DNA of 64,000 nucleotides from Nocardia brasiliensis NBRC 14402 (GCF_000308475.2 NZ_BAFT02000054.1:62001-126000), one strand, 5' to 3'; numbered from the stretch's first letter, positions 43,940 through 53,644 are shown. The notes: generated from the sequence alone by a model not told the origin. Made by a program: numbers and translations.

Positions 43940-44065
43940 TCAGTGGGACTGTCCGAATGTCTGGTCGATGATGTGACGAGCGGCCAGGATCAGGTTGTTG
44001 TTGCTTTCGGCGGGCAGAGCGGCGCATTCATTGCGGGTTCGGGCACCGTTGAGGCATACCTGCAA
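43940..44065 (-). pseudogene. Short remnant resembling a BKACE N-terminus
   Basis: A reverse-strand frame from TTG 44065 to TGA 43940 encodes 41 residues beginning L-Q-V-C-L-N-G-A-R-T-R-N-E-C-A-A-L-P. From memory, C-L-N-G-A-R followed by a Pro-preceded loop is how beta-keto acid cleavage enzymes (BKACE) begin, but the rest of that 280-residue family is absent. The downstream residues, I-I-D-Q-T-F-G-Q-S-H, do not fit it. I read it as debris from a deletion. The remainder of the 43888-44168 gap shows nothing. Confidence 0.3.
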
Positions 44066-44168
44066 CTTGCGAAACGAGTGTCACAGACGAGTGTGCCGAA
44101 GCAACCCGACGGATCGGCGTTCAACAGGGCGGCCCGGCCACCGCCGTTTTCGAGCCCGGCTGGTCTCG

Positions 44169-45512
44169 CTACGCGAGGCCGTCGAGAACCTCGCGGGCTG
44201 CGCGCTGGCCGGATTCGATGGCACCGTCGAGGTAGCCCGGGTGGTCGACCGCGGTTTCGGTACCAGCCCAATGGATGTCGCCGACCGGTGGGAACAAGGT
44301 GGGTATGGTCGCGTTGGTGGTGCCGGGTTCGGGAAGCGCGGTGTAGCCGCCCCCGACGTGGTCGTCGAGATGCCAGGCTTTCTCGTGCCAGCTCACCGGC
44401 TCGAGGACCTCGGTGCCCAGCCAGGAGACCAGGGGGCCGAGGACGGTTTCGCGCCGGGACGCGACGTCGAGGTGGTCGAGGGTGCGCGCGTGCGGGCCGC
44501 CCACCAGCATGCACAGGTGGCCGGGGCCGCCGGGCGGGCTGGTGTCGAACACGGCGATCCCGGGCGTATCCAGAACGATGATCTCCGTGTTCTTGCTCCG
44601 GTCTCGCCAGAACGGCCTCGGGAACACGGCGATCGCTTTGTAGACCGACCCCATGTAGGTGCGGGCCGCGACGGCGCTGCGATCCGGCGGCAGGGACGGC
44701 CGGAAATCGATGCGCTTCAGCAACGGGGGCGGCACTGTCACAACGACTTTGGTGGCGGTGATCGTCCCGGCGGTCGTGGTGAGGGTGCGGCCGTCGGCGC
44801 CTTCGGCGATCGAGGTGACGCGATGTCCGGGACGGACACGGGGACCGAGTTCGGCGGCCAAGCCGTCGATCAGGGTGCCGACGCCTTCGACCAACAGACT
44901 CTCCTGCGCACCGCCCGTGGTCGACAGCATGTTCCGGAGTCCACCCTGCAGGCGGATCAACCTCATCATCGCCTGCACCGAGAACCGGTCGAGGTCGGCG
45001 CACCACGACGTCATGGCGGCCAGTTCCAGCACTCGCCGGGGCGTGCGCCCGGGCACCTTGGCCAACCAGTCCGCGACGGTGGTGGTACCCCACCGCTGGG
45101 GCGGATGGCTGCGGGACAACGCCTCGAGTCCGATCAGAACAGTCGCGGCCGCCAGCATGGACGGCGCACCCAACGGCACCTGGTGAGCGCCGTCGAGGAT
45201 GGTCGGCCGCTGCCTGGTGTGCATGCGGAACTGGGTGGCGCCCAGTTCGGCCGCCAATGCGGCGATGCGGGGATGGTCGTGGCCGATCCACTGCCCGCCC
45301 AGATCCACGCGTGATCCCAGCGCGGTGGTCTCACTCATCACGCGCCCACCCAACCGGTCGGCGGCTTCGAGCACGAGCACATCGACACCTGCCCGATGTA
45401 GAGCGCGGGCCGCTGTCAGTCCCGCCAGCCCGGCGCCGACCACCGCCACGGTCGCGGTGGTCGGCATCGAGCCTGAGGTGTCCTCGGTCTGCATCCGGTG
45501 TTTGCTGCTCAT
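44169..45512 (-). CDS. Flavin-containing amine oxidase (second of tandem pair)
   Basis: A 447-residue FAD-dependent amine oxidase. V-A-V-V-G-A-G-L-A-G-L-T-A-A (about residues 22-35) is the dinucleotide motif, L-G-G-R-V near 54 and L-G-G-Q-W-I-G near 71 contact FAD, and the C-terminus has I-H-W-A-G-T-E-T-A-V-D-H-P-G-Y-L-D-G-A. It resembles monoamine, putrescine and polyamine oxidases; the substrate is not predictable. It lies 18 nt after the first amine oxidase gene on the same strand, so they form an operon. ATG 45512 has GAAAGG upstream. Confidence 0.9.
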   Translation of the reverse strand: MSSKHRMQTEDTSGSMPTTATVAVVGAGLAGLTAARALHRAGVDVLVLEAADRLGGRVMSETTALGSRVDLGGQWIGHDHPRIAALAAELGATQFRMHTRQRPTILDGAHQVPLGAPSMLAAATVLIGLEALSRSHPPQRWGTTTVADWLAKVPGRTPRRVLELAAMTSWCADLDRFSVQAMMRLIRLQGGLRNMLSTTGGAQESLLVEGVGTLIDGLAAELGPRVRPGHRVTSIAEGADGRTLTTTAGTITATKVVVTVPPPLLKRIDFRPSLPPDRSAVAARTYMGSVYKAIAVFPRPFWRDRSKNTEIIVLDTPGIAVFDTSPPGGPGHLCMLVGGPHARTLDHLDVASRRETVLGPLVSWLGTEVLEPVSWHEKAWHLDDHVGGGYTALPEPGTTNATIPTLFPPVGDIHWAGTETAVDHPGYLDGAIESGQRAAREVLDGLA

Positions 45513-45530
45513 GTCTGCCTTTCCGGGCGG

Positions 45531-46901
45531 CTATCTGTCGGCCGCAGCGGTCGTTCGGGCACTGCTGATCTCCCTGGCGGCGCGGTGACCGGACTCGGCG
45601 GCGCCGTCGATATAGCCGGGCCAGACGGTTGCGGTTTCGGTGCCTGCCCAGTGCAGCGGGCCGATGGGGCGGCGCAGCGCGGGCCCGAACCGGGTCAGGG
45701 TGCCGGGTGTAGTGAACGCGCCGTAACAGCCGCGGCTGTATTCCTCTTCGGCCCAGTCTTTTTCGATGTAGTCGAGGGGTTGGCGGGCGCGCGGGCCGAA
45801 GTATCCGGCCAGGTCCTCGAGCACCAGTGCGCGCCGCCGTGCCAGATCCAGTCGGGCGCTGGTGTCGGCGTGGCGGCCCTCGAGAAACCCGACGAGCACG
45901 CCCGGGCTACCGGCGAAGGGCGTGTTGTCGAAGACGGTGCCCAGGGCTCGCCGGTCGCTGTTGGCCTGTCCGGACCAGCCTTCGGCCCGCCAGAACGGTT
46001 CGTCGTAGACGACGTTGACCTTGATCACCCGGCCCATCGGCATGCGCTGCACGAGTTGGTCGCGATCACCGGGCAGGCCCGGGGTGAACCAAATCCGGGC
46101 GGCCAGCGGCGGTGGCACCGCGATCACGGCGCGGCGCGCACGCACCATCCCACCATTGGCGTGGACTCGCACTCCGGTGTCGTCCCAATCGATTTCGGTG
46201 ACCGGACTGTCGAGGACGATCTGTTCCCCGAGTTCGTGAGCCAGGGCCAGCGCGATGGTGTGGGTGCCGCCCACGACCCGGTCCTGCTGGGCACCCCCGA
46301 CGACATTGATCAGCGCGTCGAGCCCGCCGGCGGCACCGATATAGAAGTTCGCCCACAGCGCCGACATGTCCTGCGGCCCCGTGGAGAACACGGCTTCGGT
46401 GATCAATCGGAAGAAGGCTCGCCCGCCGGAGGTGCGTGCGTGGTCGCGCAGCCACGTGTCGAAGGTCTGCGCATCCAGGGACTCCGCCAGCCTGTACTCC
46501 CATGGCTCGGTCCGGGCGACTTTGCGTGCCAACCGGTCCAGGCGAAAGCGCGCCTGGGCGATATCGACCAACGTCAGCGGATCGACCCGCGGAATACGAC
46601 CGGTGTGTTCCGAGCGAGAGCCGCCCAGCTCGGCGATGTGACGCCCAGCGGTGTGCGTGGGATAGGTCCGCAGCCCCAACTCGCCGATCAACGCCATTAC
46701 CCGATGCTGCGTCGGGCCGACCCACTGACCGCCGACTTCGATGGGCGAGCCACCGGGCAGTTCAGCGTTGAGCACACGGCCGCCCACTCGCTCACGCGCC
46801 TCGAGGACCAGCACCTCGGATCCGCCGCGCATCAAGTCCCGCGCAGCGACGAGGCCCGCGATACCGGCGCCAACGATCACCACATCCACCGTCTTGTCCA
46901 T
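45531..46901 (-). CDS. Flavin-containing amine oxidase (first of tandem pair)
   Basis: A 456-residue FAD amine oxidase. V-D-V-V-I-V-G-A-G-I-A-G-L-V-A-A starts at residue 5, E-V-G-G-Q-W-V-G near 65 and the C-terminal L-H-W-A-G-T-E-T-A-T-V-W-P-G-Y-I-D-G-A complete the FAD site. It is clearly a paralogue of the next gene but well diverged, so the two may act on different amines or as partners. ATG 46901 begins at the family N-terminus with GGAG upstream; ATG 46931 would add ten unlike residues. Divergent from a TetR gene, with a perfect palindrome between. Confidence 0.9.
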   Translation of the reverse strand: MDKTVDVVIVGAGIAGLVAARDLMRGGSEVLVLEARERVGGRVLNAELPGGSPIEVGGQWVGPTQHRVMALIGELGLRTYPTHTAGRHIAELGGSRSEHTGRIPRVDPLTLVDIAQARFRLDRLARKVARTEPWEYRLAESLDAQTFDTWLRDHARTSGGRAFFRLITEAVFSTGPQDMSALWANFYIGAAGGLDALINVVGGAQQDRVVGGTHTIALALAHELGEQIVLDSPVTEIDWDDTGVRVHANGGMVRARRAVIAVPPPLAARIWFTPGLPGDRDQLVQRMPMGRVIKVNVVYDEPFWRAEGWSGQANSDRRALGTVFDNTPFAGSPGVLVGFLEGRHADTSARLDLARRRALVLEDLAGYFGPRARQPLDYIEKDWAEEEYSRGCYGAFTTPGTLTRFGPALRRPIGPLHWAGTETATVWPGYIDGAAESGHRAAREISSARTTAAADR

Positions 46902-46934
46902 CCAGGCGACTCCGATCAATGCACTGTGCATCTG

Positions 46935-46951
46935 ACATACACGCTGTATGT
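46935..46951. promoter_or_regulatory. Perfect palindrome, probable TetR operator
   Basis: ACATACA-CGC-TGTATGT is a perfect 7-bp inverted repeat with a 3-nt centre. It lies 34 nt before the first amine oxidase start and 15 nt before the TetR start, in their 64-bp divergent gap. Confidence 0.7.
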
Positions 46952-46965
46952 GCTAAACGTAGCGT

Positions 46966-47568
46966 ATGGAGTCTTTGCGTGACAAGCACGTCGAGAACAC
47001 CCGGCAGACGCTGCTCGAGACCGGGGCTCGCCTGTTCGCCGAACGGGAGTACGCCGATCTGTCGGCAGAGGAGCTGGTGCGTGCCGCCGGCCTGACCCGC
47101 GGCGCGCTCTATCACCACTTCGACGGCAAGAAGGGCCTGTTCGAAGCAGTCCTCGACGAACTCGAACAGCAAGCGGCACAACGTATCCGAGCCGCGATCA
47201 ACTCGTCGGCCGATCCCTTGGAAGGCGTCGGCCGCGCGATGGAAGTCTTTCTCGACATCTGCACCGAACCCGCCTATCGCCACATCGTGCTGCTACAGGG
47301 CCCCATCGCGCTGGGCTGGCGACGCTGGCGCGAAATCGACCAGCACCACCTCAACGGACTCGTCGTAACCGCCGCCCGGAACCTGCTCGATGCCGGGCGA
47401 ATACAGCCACACCCGCCCGAACTACTCGCCCGCGCTTTCTACGGCGCCCTCACCGAAATGTCGCTCGCCATCGCCGAATCCGGCGATCTCGCTCGCAGCC
47501 GTGCTCGAGCAGTAGAGCTGGCCCGGGCCATGCTCGGCGGGCTGATCACCGGCGCCGCACCGCACTGA
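46966..47568 (+). CDS. TetR-family regulator, divergent from amine oxidases
   Basis: A 200-residue TetR protein. The DNA-binding domain is standard (L-L-E-T-G-A-R-L-F-A-E-R-E-Y, then L-V-R-A-A-G-L-T-R-G-A-L-Y-H-H-F-D-G-K-K). The C-terminal part has a TetR_C-like helical bundle (C-T-E-P-A-Y-R-H-I-V-L-L-Q-G-P, about residues 98-112) found in a mycobacterial/nocardial subgroup. It probably represses the amine oxidase operon through the palindrome just upstream. The PKS gene lies 766 bp downstream on the same strand and might also be a target. Confidence 0.9.
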   Translation: MESLRDKHVENTRQTLLETGARLFAEREYADLSAEELVRAAGLTRGALYHHFDGKKGLFEAVLDELEQQAAQRIRAAINSSADPLEGVGRAMEVFLDICTEPAYRHIVLLQGPIALGWRRWREIDQHHLNGLVVTAARNLLDAGRIQPHPPELLARAFYGALTEMSLAIAESGDLARSRARAVELARAMLGGLITGAAPH

Positions 47569-48334
47569 ACCTGCACGGGAACGAGACCGTCGCCATCAGG
47601 CCGTGGGGTGATCTCCGCAGCCGACCTCGAGCGTGCCGAATCCCGCTCGCAGCAGAGGTGCCGCAGACTCGAGGTGGCGACCTCGACCGGCCAGAAACAG
47701 ATTGCGCTTGCGGCCGCACATAGGCGCGCACAAGTCCCGTCGGGGGACGTCGTCGACGGTGACGGTCCAGTAGGCGTGGTGCGGTGCCGCCGAGATGGCT
47801 GTATCCGCGGGGTGCGGGTGGTCGAGAATTAAAACCTTCCAGTCGGTCGACACCTGGAATACTGGATTCAATTCTCCTTCCGGAGATCTACTGCTGATGC
47901 AACAATATGTGTACTCGAGAAAGCGGGTCGCTCCTCGACCGGAGCGTCAGAGAATCGCCGCAGGGCAACTTCCCAACGGTCAGAAGGCCAATCCCCGCCT
48001 AAAAAGCTTTACCCGGAAAGCCTTGCGACGCTTGCCCTCCCGTTGCATCGGGGCTGCTGGTGTCGCCGTGGTCGGACTCCGAAGAACTTCATATCCCGAC
48101 GTCGTATCGAGCTGTGTGTCCATGCGTTCATTCAACGCGCGGGCAACGCCGGCATTATCGGTTGGATCCAAACCGGTCGCGGTGCTGAGCAGTCCCAGAC
48201 AATACATGGTCCTCGAATCGGCACCGAACTGACATTCGGCGTCATATTGCCGATCCCGCGGCGTTGCGGATCCAGCATCGGCTCGACTGAAGGTCGATTT
48301 GTCGTGCTTCAAAATTTATGGGAGGTGGCTGATC
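47569..48334. other. Long intergenic region before the PKS gene
   Basis: In these 766 bp I find no gene I can support. A reverse frame at 47596-47871 (91 residues) and frames near 47980-48312 lack recognisable family features. From about 47820 the A+T content rises, which suggests a promoter region rather than coding DNA. Weak inverted repeats occur, for example TCGAC and GTCGA near 48283-48297. The PKS start is marked by GGGAGGTGG at 48320-48328. Confidence 0.45.
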
Positions 48335-51300
48335 ATGTCGGCTTCGGCGGAAGACCCGGTGGCGATCATTGGTATGGGGTGCCGGTTGCCGGGCGGGGTG
48401 AGTTCGCCGGCGGGTTTGTGGGATCTGGTGACCAGTGGTCGCGAGGCGGTAGGGCCGGTGCCGGCCGCGCGCTGGGATGCGGCTCGGTTGCAGGGGTTTC
48501 AGCATCCCGATGGCGTGAATCGTTACGGCATGGGGTGTTTCGTCGAGGGGGATCCGTGGTCGTGGGATCCGGAGGCGTTCTCGGTGGCGCCGGTGGAGGC
48601 GGCGTGGGTGGATCCGCAGTTCCGGATGCTGATGGAGGTGTCGTGGGAGGCGGTGGAGCATGCCGGTCTCCCGATCGACCGGGTACGCGGCTCGCGGACG
48701 GGCGTGTACATGGGGGTGTACTCCCCGGACAATCTGTGGCGGGAGGCCAGACCGGTTCAGGACGCGCTGGATTCGCTGTATCTGTTCGGCAATTTCCACG
48801 CCGGTGCCGCGGGCCGCGTCGCGTTCGGCCTGGATCTTCGTGGTCCGGTGATGGTGATCGGGACGCATTGTTCGTCCGGTCTGGTCGCGGTCGATGTGGC
48901 GTGCACACAACTCACCGCCGGCGATTGCGAACTGGCGCTGGCCGGGGCCGTGATGCTGATGATCGCGCCGGAGACCCACCATCTGGAGGCGCCGTACCTG
49001 CTGTCTCGGCGCGGCCACTGCCACGCTTTCGACGACCGGGCCGACGGATACGTGCGCGGCGAGGGCGCGGGAGTGCTGGTGCTGAAGCGGTTGGCCGACG
49101 CGCGCCGGGACGGCGATCGCGTGCTGGCGGTGATCCGGGGATCCGGCACGAACAACGACGGGCGATCCGGTCGCCTGACCGCGCCGTCGACGGTGTTGCA
49201 GCAGCAGCTGTTCCGACATGTGGTGGCGCGCGCGGACATCGATCCCGGTGAGGTGGGTCTGGTGGAGACGCACGGGCCGGGTACCGCGGTGGGCGACCCG
49301 GTGGAGTTCGAGTCGTTGGACGCGGTGTACGGGATCGGCCGCGGCGCTTGCGCATTGGGTTCGGTGAAGACCAATATCGGGCACACCGAGCCGGTTTCGG
49401 GGATCGCCGGCACGATCAAGGCGGTACAGGCGTTGCGCCACGGGCGGATTCCGCCGAATCTCAACTTCCGGACCTGGAACCGCCAGATCACCCGACGTGA
49501 GAATTCCCGGTTGTTCGTGCCCACCGAGTTGCAAGAATGGCCGGTCGCGGACGGGGCCCGGCTGGCGGCCGTGTCCTCCTACGGGCTGGTCGGCACCAAC
49601 GCACACCTCGTACTCGAACAGGCGCCCACCGGCTCTGCGCCACGGGCGGTGACCGGCCGCACCGCACCCGCTTCGAACTCGTCTCTCGACGTGTTCCTGC
49701 TCTCGTCGGGTTCGTCGGAAACCTTGGTACGCAACGCGATCGGACTTGCCGACTGGCTCGACAGCGATATCGAGGGCAGGGCGACGCCGCCGGCCGACCT
49801 CGCGCACACACTGAACACCCGCCGCTGGCACGCGCCACACCGGGCCGGGTTGATCGCCGCGGATCGTGCCGAGATCGTCCGGTCCGCGCGTGCCTTGGCA
49901 GCCGGACACGACAGTGACTCGGTGGTGTCGGATACGGTGCGGCTGCCCGACGGGCACGCCGGTCCCGTATTCGTCTACACCGGACAGGGATCGCAATGGC
50001 CAGGCATGTGCCAGGGCCTGCTGGACACCGAACCGGCGTTTCGCCGGACCATCGACGAACTCGCACCGCTGGTCCGCGCCGAGAGTGAGTTCTCGCTGCA
50101 CGAGATGCTGCGTGATCCCGCGCGGTTGCGCGGGATCAGGCGAATACAGCCCACGCTGTTCGCGGTTCAGCTCGCGCTGACCGAACTGTGGCGATCGTGG
50201 GGCGTGCACCCCGCCGGTGTCATCGGGCATTCGATGGGGGAGGTGGCCGCGGCCGTGGTGGCCGGGGCGCTGGAACCGGCCGACGCCGTCGCGGTGATCT
50301 GCCGGCGATCGGCGTTGATGCACATGATCGCCGGCGGCGCGATGGTCTCGGTACTGCTGGGCGCCGCCGCGGTGGCCGCCGATCTCGACCGTGCCCGCGC
50401 TGATCGGGTGTCGGTCGCGGTGCTCGCGGCACCGAACTCGACCGTGGTCTCCGGTGATCCGGCACAGATCGCCGAGCTGGTGCGGGAGTGGAACGCCCGC
50501 GACGTCCTGACCCGGATGATCGACGTCGACGTCGCGTCGCATTCCGCGCACGTCGACCCCATCCTCGACAGGTTGCGCACCACCCTGGCCGAACTCGCCC
50601 CGCGCCCACCGCGATTGCCGTTCTACTCCACGGTTACCGACGATGCGTGCGATCCCGGCCCGCTCGACGCTCAGTACTGGGTGGACAATCTGCGTCGCCC
50701 TGTGCGGTTCGCCGCCGCCTGTGCGGCCGCCGTGACGGCGGGGCATCGCCTCCTGATCGAGAGCTCCCCGCACCCCCTCGCGGTCGGCGCGATCATCGAC
50801 AGCACCAGCGATCTCGGCATCGAGGACGTAGTCGCGCTCGGTACCCTGCGCCGCGACACCCCGGACCGCCACGCCTTCCTGACACAGCTGCTGAGTGCGC
50901 ATTGCGCAGGCGCGCAGGTCGATTGGTCGTGCCGTTACCGCGACGGTGCGCTGGCGGAGCTGCCGCCCACGGCATGGCGCCGGATTCGGCACGGCGGCAC
51001 CGCGCCGCCCTACCAGCTCGTCGCACCAGGTCTGGTCGGGGCCGATCAGCATCCGCTGCTCGGCGGGCATGTGCACGACCCGGAAAACCCGGGGCGGCAT
51101 CTGTTCCAGACACCGATCAGTCCGGCTCGGGTGCCGTGGCTGGCCGATCACCGAGTCGCCGATGTACCGGTGCTGTCGGGCACCGCGATCGCCGACATGA
51201 TGCTCACCGCGGCGACGCGCGTATTCGACACGCACAGCGTCGCACTGTCCGGTCTGATTCTCGACAAACCGCTGGTGCTCGCGCCGGAACCAACGGTCAC

Positions 51301-53644
51301 CACGTGCCTCACGCCCAGTGCCGAGCACGAGTACCGAGCGCACGTGCGGGCCGCGACCGAGCACGGTTCGGTAGTGCATGCCCGCGCAACGGTGCGGGCG
51401 CTGCCCGCCCAGCCCGGGGCCGGCTTCGCCGCGCCTGCCGAGGACGACCCCGACTGGCAGGACGTAGTACCCGCGGAACTGTACCGGCGATTCGAGCAAC
51501 GCCACAGTGTGCAGCACGGCGCCGCTTTCGCCGCCACCGAACGCCTGCGACTGCACGCGGACAACACCCACGCGATCGGGACGATCCGAATCCCCGACAC
51601 CGCGCGCGTGTCCGCTTGGACGATGACGGCCCACCCTGCGCTGATCGACGCCATGGTGCAGACTGCCGCGTCGATCTGGCTGCTGCGCCACGACACCGAA
51701 CCGGGACCGGTGATGGTCGCCGGCATCGGCGACATCCGAATCCACGGACGGGTCGGCCACACCCGGCTCGCACACGTCACGGTGACCGCGAGCAGCCGCC
51801 TGGAATTCACCGCGAACGCCGTGCTGACCACCGCGGAGGGTTCGGTCACCGCCGAGATCGATGAACTGCGTCTGGTGAACATCACCTCGCCCGAGCAACG
51901 GTTCCAGCAACGGGTCGCCCATCAGACATGGGAGCCGGTACCGCCCCCGGACGACACCGGTGCCACGGCCACCCGCACCCGATGGCTGGTCGTGGCCGAA
52001 CCCGAAACCGACTGGGGCCCAACCCTGACCGAGGCCCTGGGCGCAGGCGCGCGGACCTTCGTGCACCCGCTCGCCGATCCCGGCGTCTTCGCCGACCAGT
52101 TCACCGCCGCGCTCGGACACGACAATGTCGCGGGATCGACCGAGCGCTGCGCCGGCGTCGTGATCGCGGTACACGACCGCGATCCCGACGCCGGCCCGAA
52201 CTCGCCGACCACGGCGCGCGCCCAGGTCACCCGCGTGGCCGCAGTCCTGGCCGTACTCGCCACCCTGGCGAAACCACCACGCCTGTGGCTCGCCCTGCAC
52301 AGCCGCAACGGTCACCCCTCCCCGGCAGCCGGCGGCTTATCGGGCTTGCTGCGCAGCGCCGTCTACGAATGCCCGCAACTGGTCCCCAGCATGGTGCGCA
52401 CCGACGGCAGTGTCGCGGTCACCGACATAGCCCGCGACCTGCGCACCGCTGCTGAGATACCCACAGAGATCGCTTGGCGCCAGGGCGGACGCCACCTGGC
52501 GCGGCTACGGTTGGGCCTGCCCGCGCCCTGCCCGGCGTCGGCCCTGGACACCCCGGTGCAACCCGACGCCGCCTACCTGGTCACCGGCGGCGTCGGAGCA
52601 CTCGGACTGACCGCAGCCCGATGGCTGGCCGCGCGCCGCGCCGGACACCTGGTGATCTGTGGCTGGAACGCCCCCTCACCCGAGGTCCGAACAGCCTTGG
52701 ACAGCCTCCGCGACGGAGGCACCGGTGTCTCGGTTGTCGTCGGTGACCTGGGCGATGCCCGCACCGCCGAACGCGCCATCACCACCACTGAGGGCTATCC
52801 ACTGCGCGGCATCATCCACTCGGCGGGCGTGGTCGACGACGCCACGTTGACCACCCTCACCCCCGAGCTGATCACTCGCGTGTGGCGCGGCAAGGTCGAC
52901 GGGGCCTGGGCCTTGCACGCAGCCCTGCAACGCCGTGCTGTGCCGTTGGATTTCTGGGTCAACTACTCCTCGTGCGCGGCGCTGCTGGGTTCCCCCGGGC
53001 AAGCCGCCTACGCCGCGGCCAACGCCTGGCTCGACGAGTTCACCGCATGGCGCCGCGCCCAAGGGCTGCCGGCCAGCGCTATCCAGTGGGGTGCGTGGGG
53101 TGATATCGGCCGCGGCCGGCACATGGCCGAGCGCGGCCTCGGCCTGATCGACCCCGCCGAGGGCACCGACGCACTGGAACGAACCCTGATCGCAGGGTAC
53201 GGCCAGATCGCTTACGCCCCGGTGGATCTCGATCGCTGGCTGGAGCCCTATCCGCACGCGGCGGCCAACACCCTGTTCGCGGAGGTGGTCGACACCGCCG
53301 CCGAAGACGACACCAGCCCCGTCGTGGCCGAACTACTGTCGGCCACCGGCGACCACCACCGCCGCGGCATCCTGGAACGGCACATCATCGACTGCGTCCG
53401 GCAAGTCCTGGGCGGCACCGCGCGCCACATCACCGCGTCCACGAGCCTGGTCATCCTGGGCATGGACTCGCTCGGGGCGGTTCAGCTACAAAACCAACTC
53501 GGCCGCACCCTCGGCATCGTGCTCGATCCCGGCGTCGTCTGGGTCCGCCCCACACCGGCCGCGCTCGCCGAATGGATCGCCGAACGAATGGGCCACACCG
53601 ACACTTCGTCCGAGACCGTGCACGGGGAGCCGGTATCGCCATGA
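48335..53644 (+). CDS. Single-module type I polyketide synthase (KS-AT-DH-KR-ACP)
   Basis: A 1769-residue polyketide synthase with one full reducing module and no loading domain, enoyl reductase or thioesterase. KS is about 1-425: Cys179 lies in G-T-H-C-S-S-G (most KS have D-T-A-C-S-S), with His313 and His350 present. AT is about 545-865: Ser633 in G-H-S-M-G-E, and V-A-S-H at 733-736, closer to methylmalonyl-type than malonyl-type enzymes. DH is about 905-1190: His939 and Asp1105 are present, but the usual Gly and Pro of the His motif are Asp and Ser. KR is about 1410-1600 with V-T-G-G-V-G-A-L-G, Ser1546 and Tyr1559. ACP is about 1680-1750 with Ser1712 in G-M-D-S-L. Iterative use is likely. 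A strong ribosome site supports ATG 48335. Confidence 0.94.
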   Translation: MSASAEDPVAIIGMGCRLPGGVSSPAGLWDLVTSGREAVGPVPAARWDAARLQGFQHPDGVNRYGMGCFVEGDPWSWDPEAFSVAPVEAAWVDPQFRMLMEVSWEAVEHAGLPIDRVRGSRTGVYMGVYSPDNLWREARPVQDALDSLYLFGNFHAGAAGRVAFGLDLRGPVMVIGTHCSSGLVAVDVACTQLTAGDCELALAGAVMLMIAPETHHLEAPYLLSRRGHCHAFDDRADGYVRGEGAGVLVLKRLADARRDGDRVLAVIRGSGTNNDGRSGRLTAPSTVLQQQLFRHVVARADIDPGEVGLVETHGPGTAVGDPVEFESLDAVYGIGRGACALGSVKTNIGHTEPVSGIAGTIKAVQALRHGRIPPNLNFRTWNRQITRRENSRLFVPTELQEWPVADGARLAAVSSYGLVGTNAHLVLEQAPTGSAPRAVTGRTAPASNSSLDVFLLSSGSSETLVRNAIGLADWLDSDIEGRATPPADLAHTLNTRRWHAPHRAGLIAADRAEIVRSARALAAGHDSDSVVSDTVRLPDGHAGPVFVYTGQGSQWPGMCQGLLDTEPAFRRTIDELAPLVRAESEFSLHEMLRDPARLRGIRRIQPTLFAVQLALTELWRSWGVHPAGVIGHSMGEVAAAVVAGALEPADAVAVICRRSALMHMIAGGAMVSVLLGAAAVAADLDRARADRVSVAVLAAPNSTVVSGDPAQIAELVREWNARDVLTRMIDVDVASHSAHVDPILDRLRTTLAELAPRPPRLPFYSTVTDDACDPGPLDAQYWVDNLRRPVRFAAACAAAVTAGHRLLIESSPHPLAVGAIIDSTSDLGIEDVVALGTLRRDTPDRHAFLTQLLSAHCAGAQVDWSCRYRDGALAELPPTAWRRIRHGGTAPPYQLVAPGLVGADQHPLLGGHVHDPENPGRHLFQTPISPARVPWLADHRVADVPVLSGTAIADMMLTAATRVFDTHSVALSGLILDKPLVLAPEPTVTTCLTPSAEHEYRAHVRAATEHGSVVHARATVRALPAQPGAGFAAPAEDDPDWQDVVPAELYRRFEQRHSVQHGAAFAATERLRLHADNTHAIGTIRIPDTARVSAWTMTAHPALIDAMVQTAASIWLLRHDTEPGPVMVAGIGDIRIHGRVGHTRLAHVTVTASSRLEFTANAVLTTAEGSVTAEIDELRLVNITSPEQRFQQRVAHQTWEPVPPPDDTGATATRTRWLVVAEPETDWGPTLTEALGAGARTFVHPLADPGVFADQFTAALGHDNVAGSTERCAGVVIAVHDRDPDAGPNSPTTARAQVTRVAAVLAVLATLAKPPRLWLALHSRNGHPSPAAGGLSGLLRSAVYECPQLVPSMVRTDGSVAVTDIARDLRTAAEIPTEIAWRQGGRHLARLRLGLPAPCPASALDTPVQPDAAYLVTGGVGALGLTAARWLAARRAGHLVICGWNAPSPEVRTALDSLRDGGTGVSVVVGDLGDARTAERAITTTEGYPLRGIIHSAGVVDDATLTTLTPELITRVWRGKVDGAWALHAALQRRAVPLDFWVNYSSCAALLGSPGQAAYAAANAWLDEFTAWRRAQGLPASAIQWGAWGDIGRGRHMAERGLGLIDPAEGTDALERTLIAGYGQIAYAPVDLDRWLEPYPHAAANTLFAEVVDTAAEDDTSPVVAELLSATGDHHRRGILERHIIDCVRQVLGGTARHITASTSLVILGMDSLGAVQLQNQLGRTLGIVLDPGVVWVRPTPAALAEWIAERMGHTDTSSETVHGEPVSP

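Noticed and set aside
47596..47871. A 91-codon reverse frame downstream of the second TetR gene
   Set aside because: No ribosome site and no recognisable family; composition does not stand out from the opposite-strand frames.
48242..52315. A 1357-codon open frame antisense to the PKS gene
   Set aside because: It mirrors PKS codons in GC-rich DNA, is rich in Arg, Gly and His, has no family pattern and crosses the PKS start region.
52000..52550. A possible enoyl reductase domain in the PKS
   Set aside because: The segment between DH and the KR motif is only about as long as a structural KR half, and no ER nucleotide-binding motif is seen.
53500..53644. A possible thioesterase domain at the PKS C-terminus
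   Set aside because: The protein ends about 57 residues after the ACP serine, too short for a thioesterase, and no G-x-S-x-G is present.
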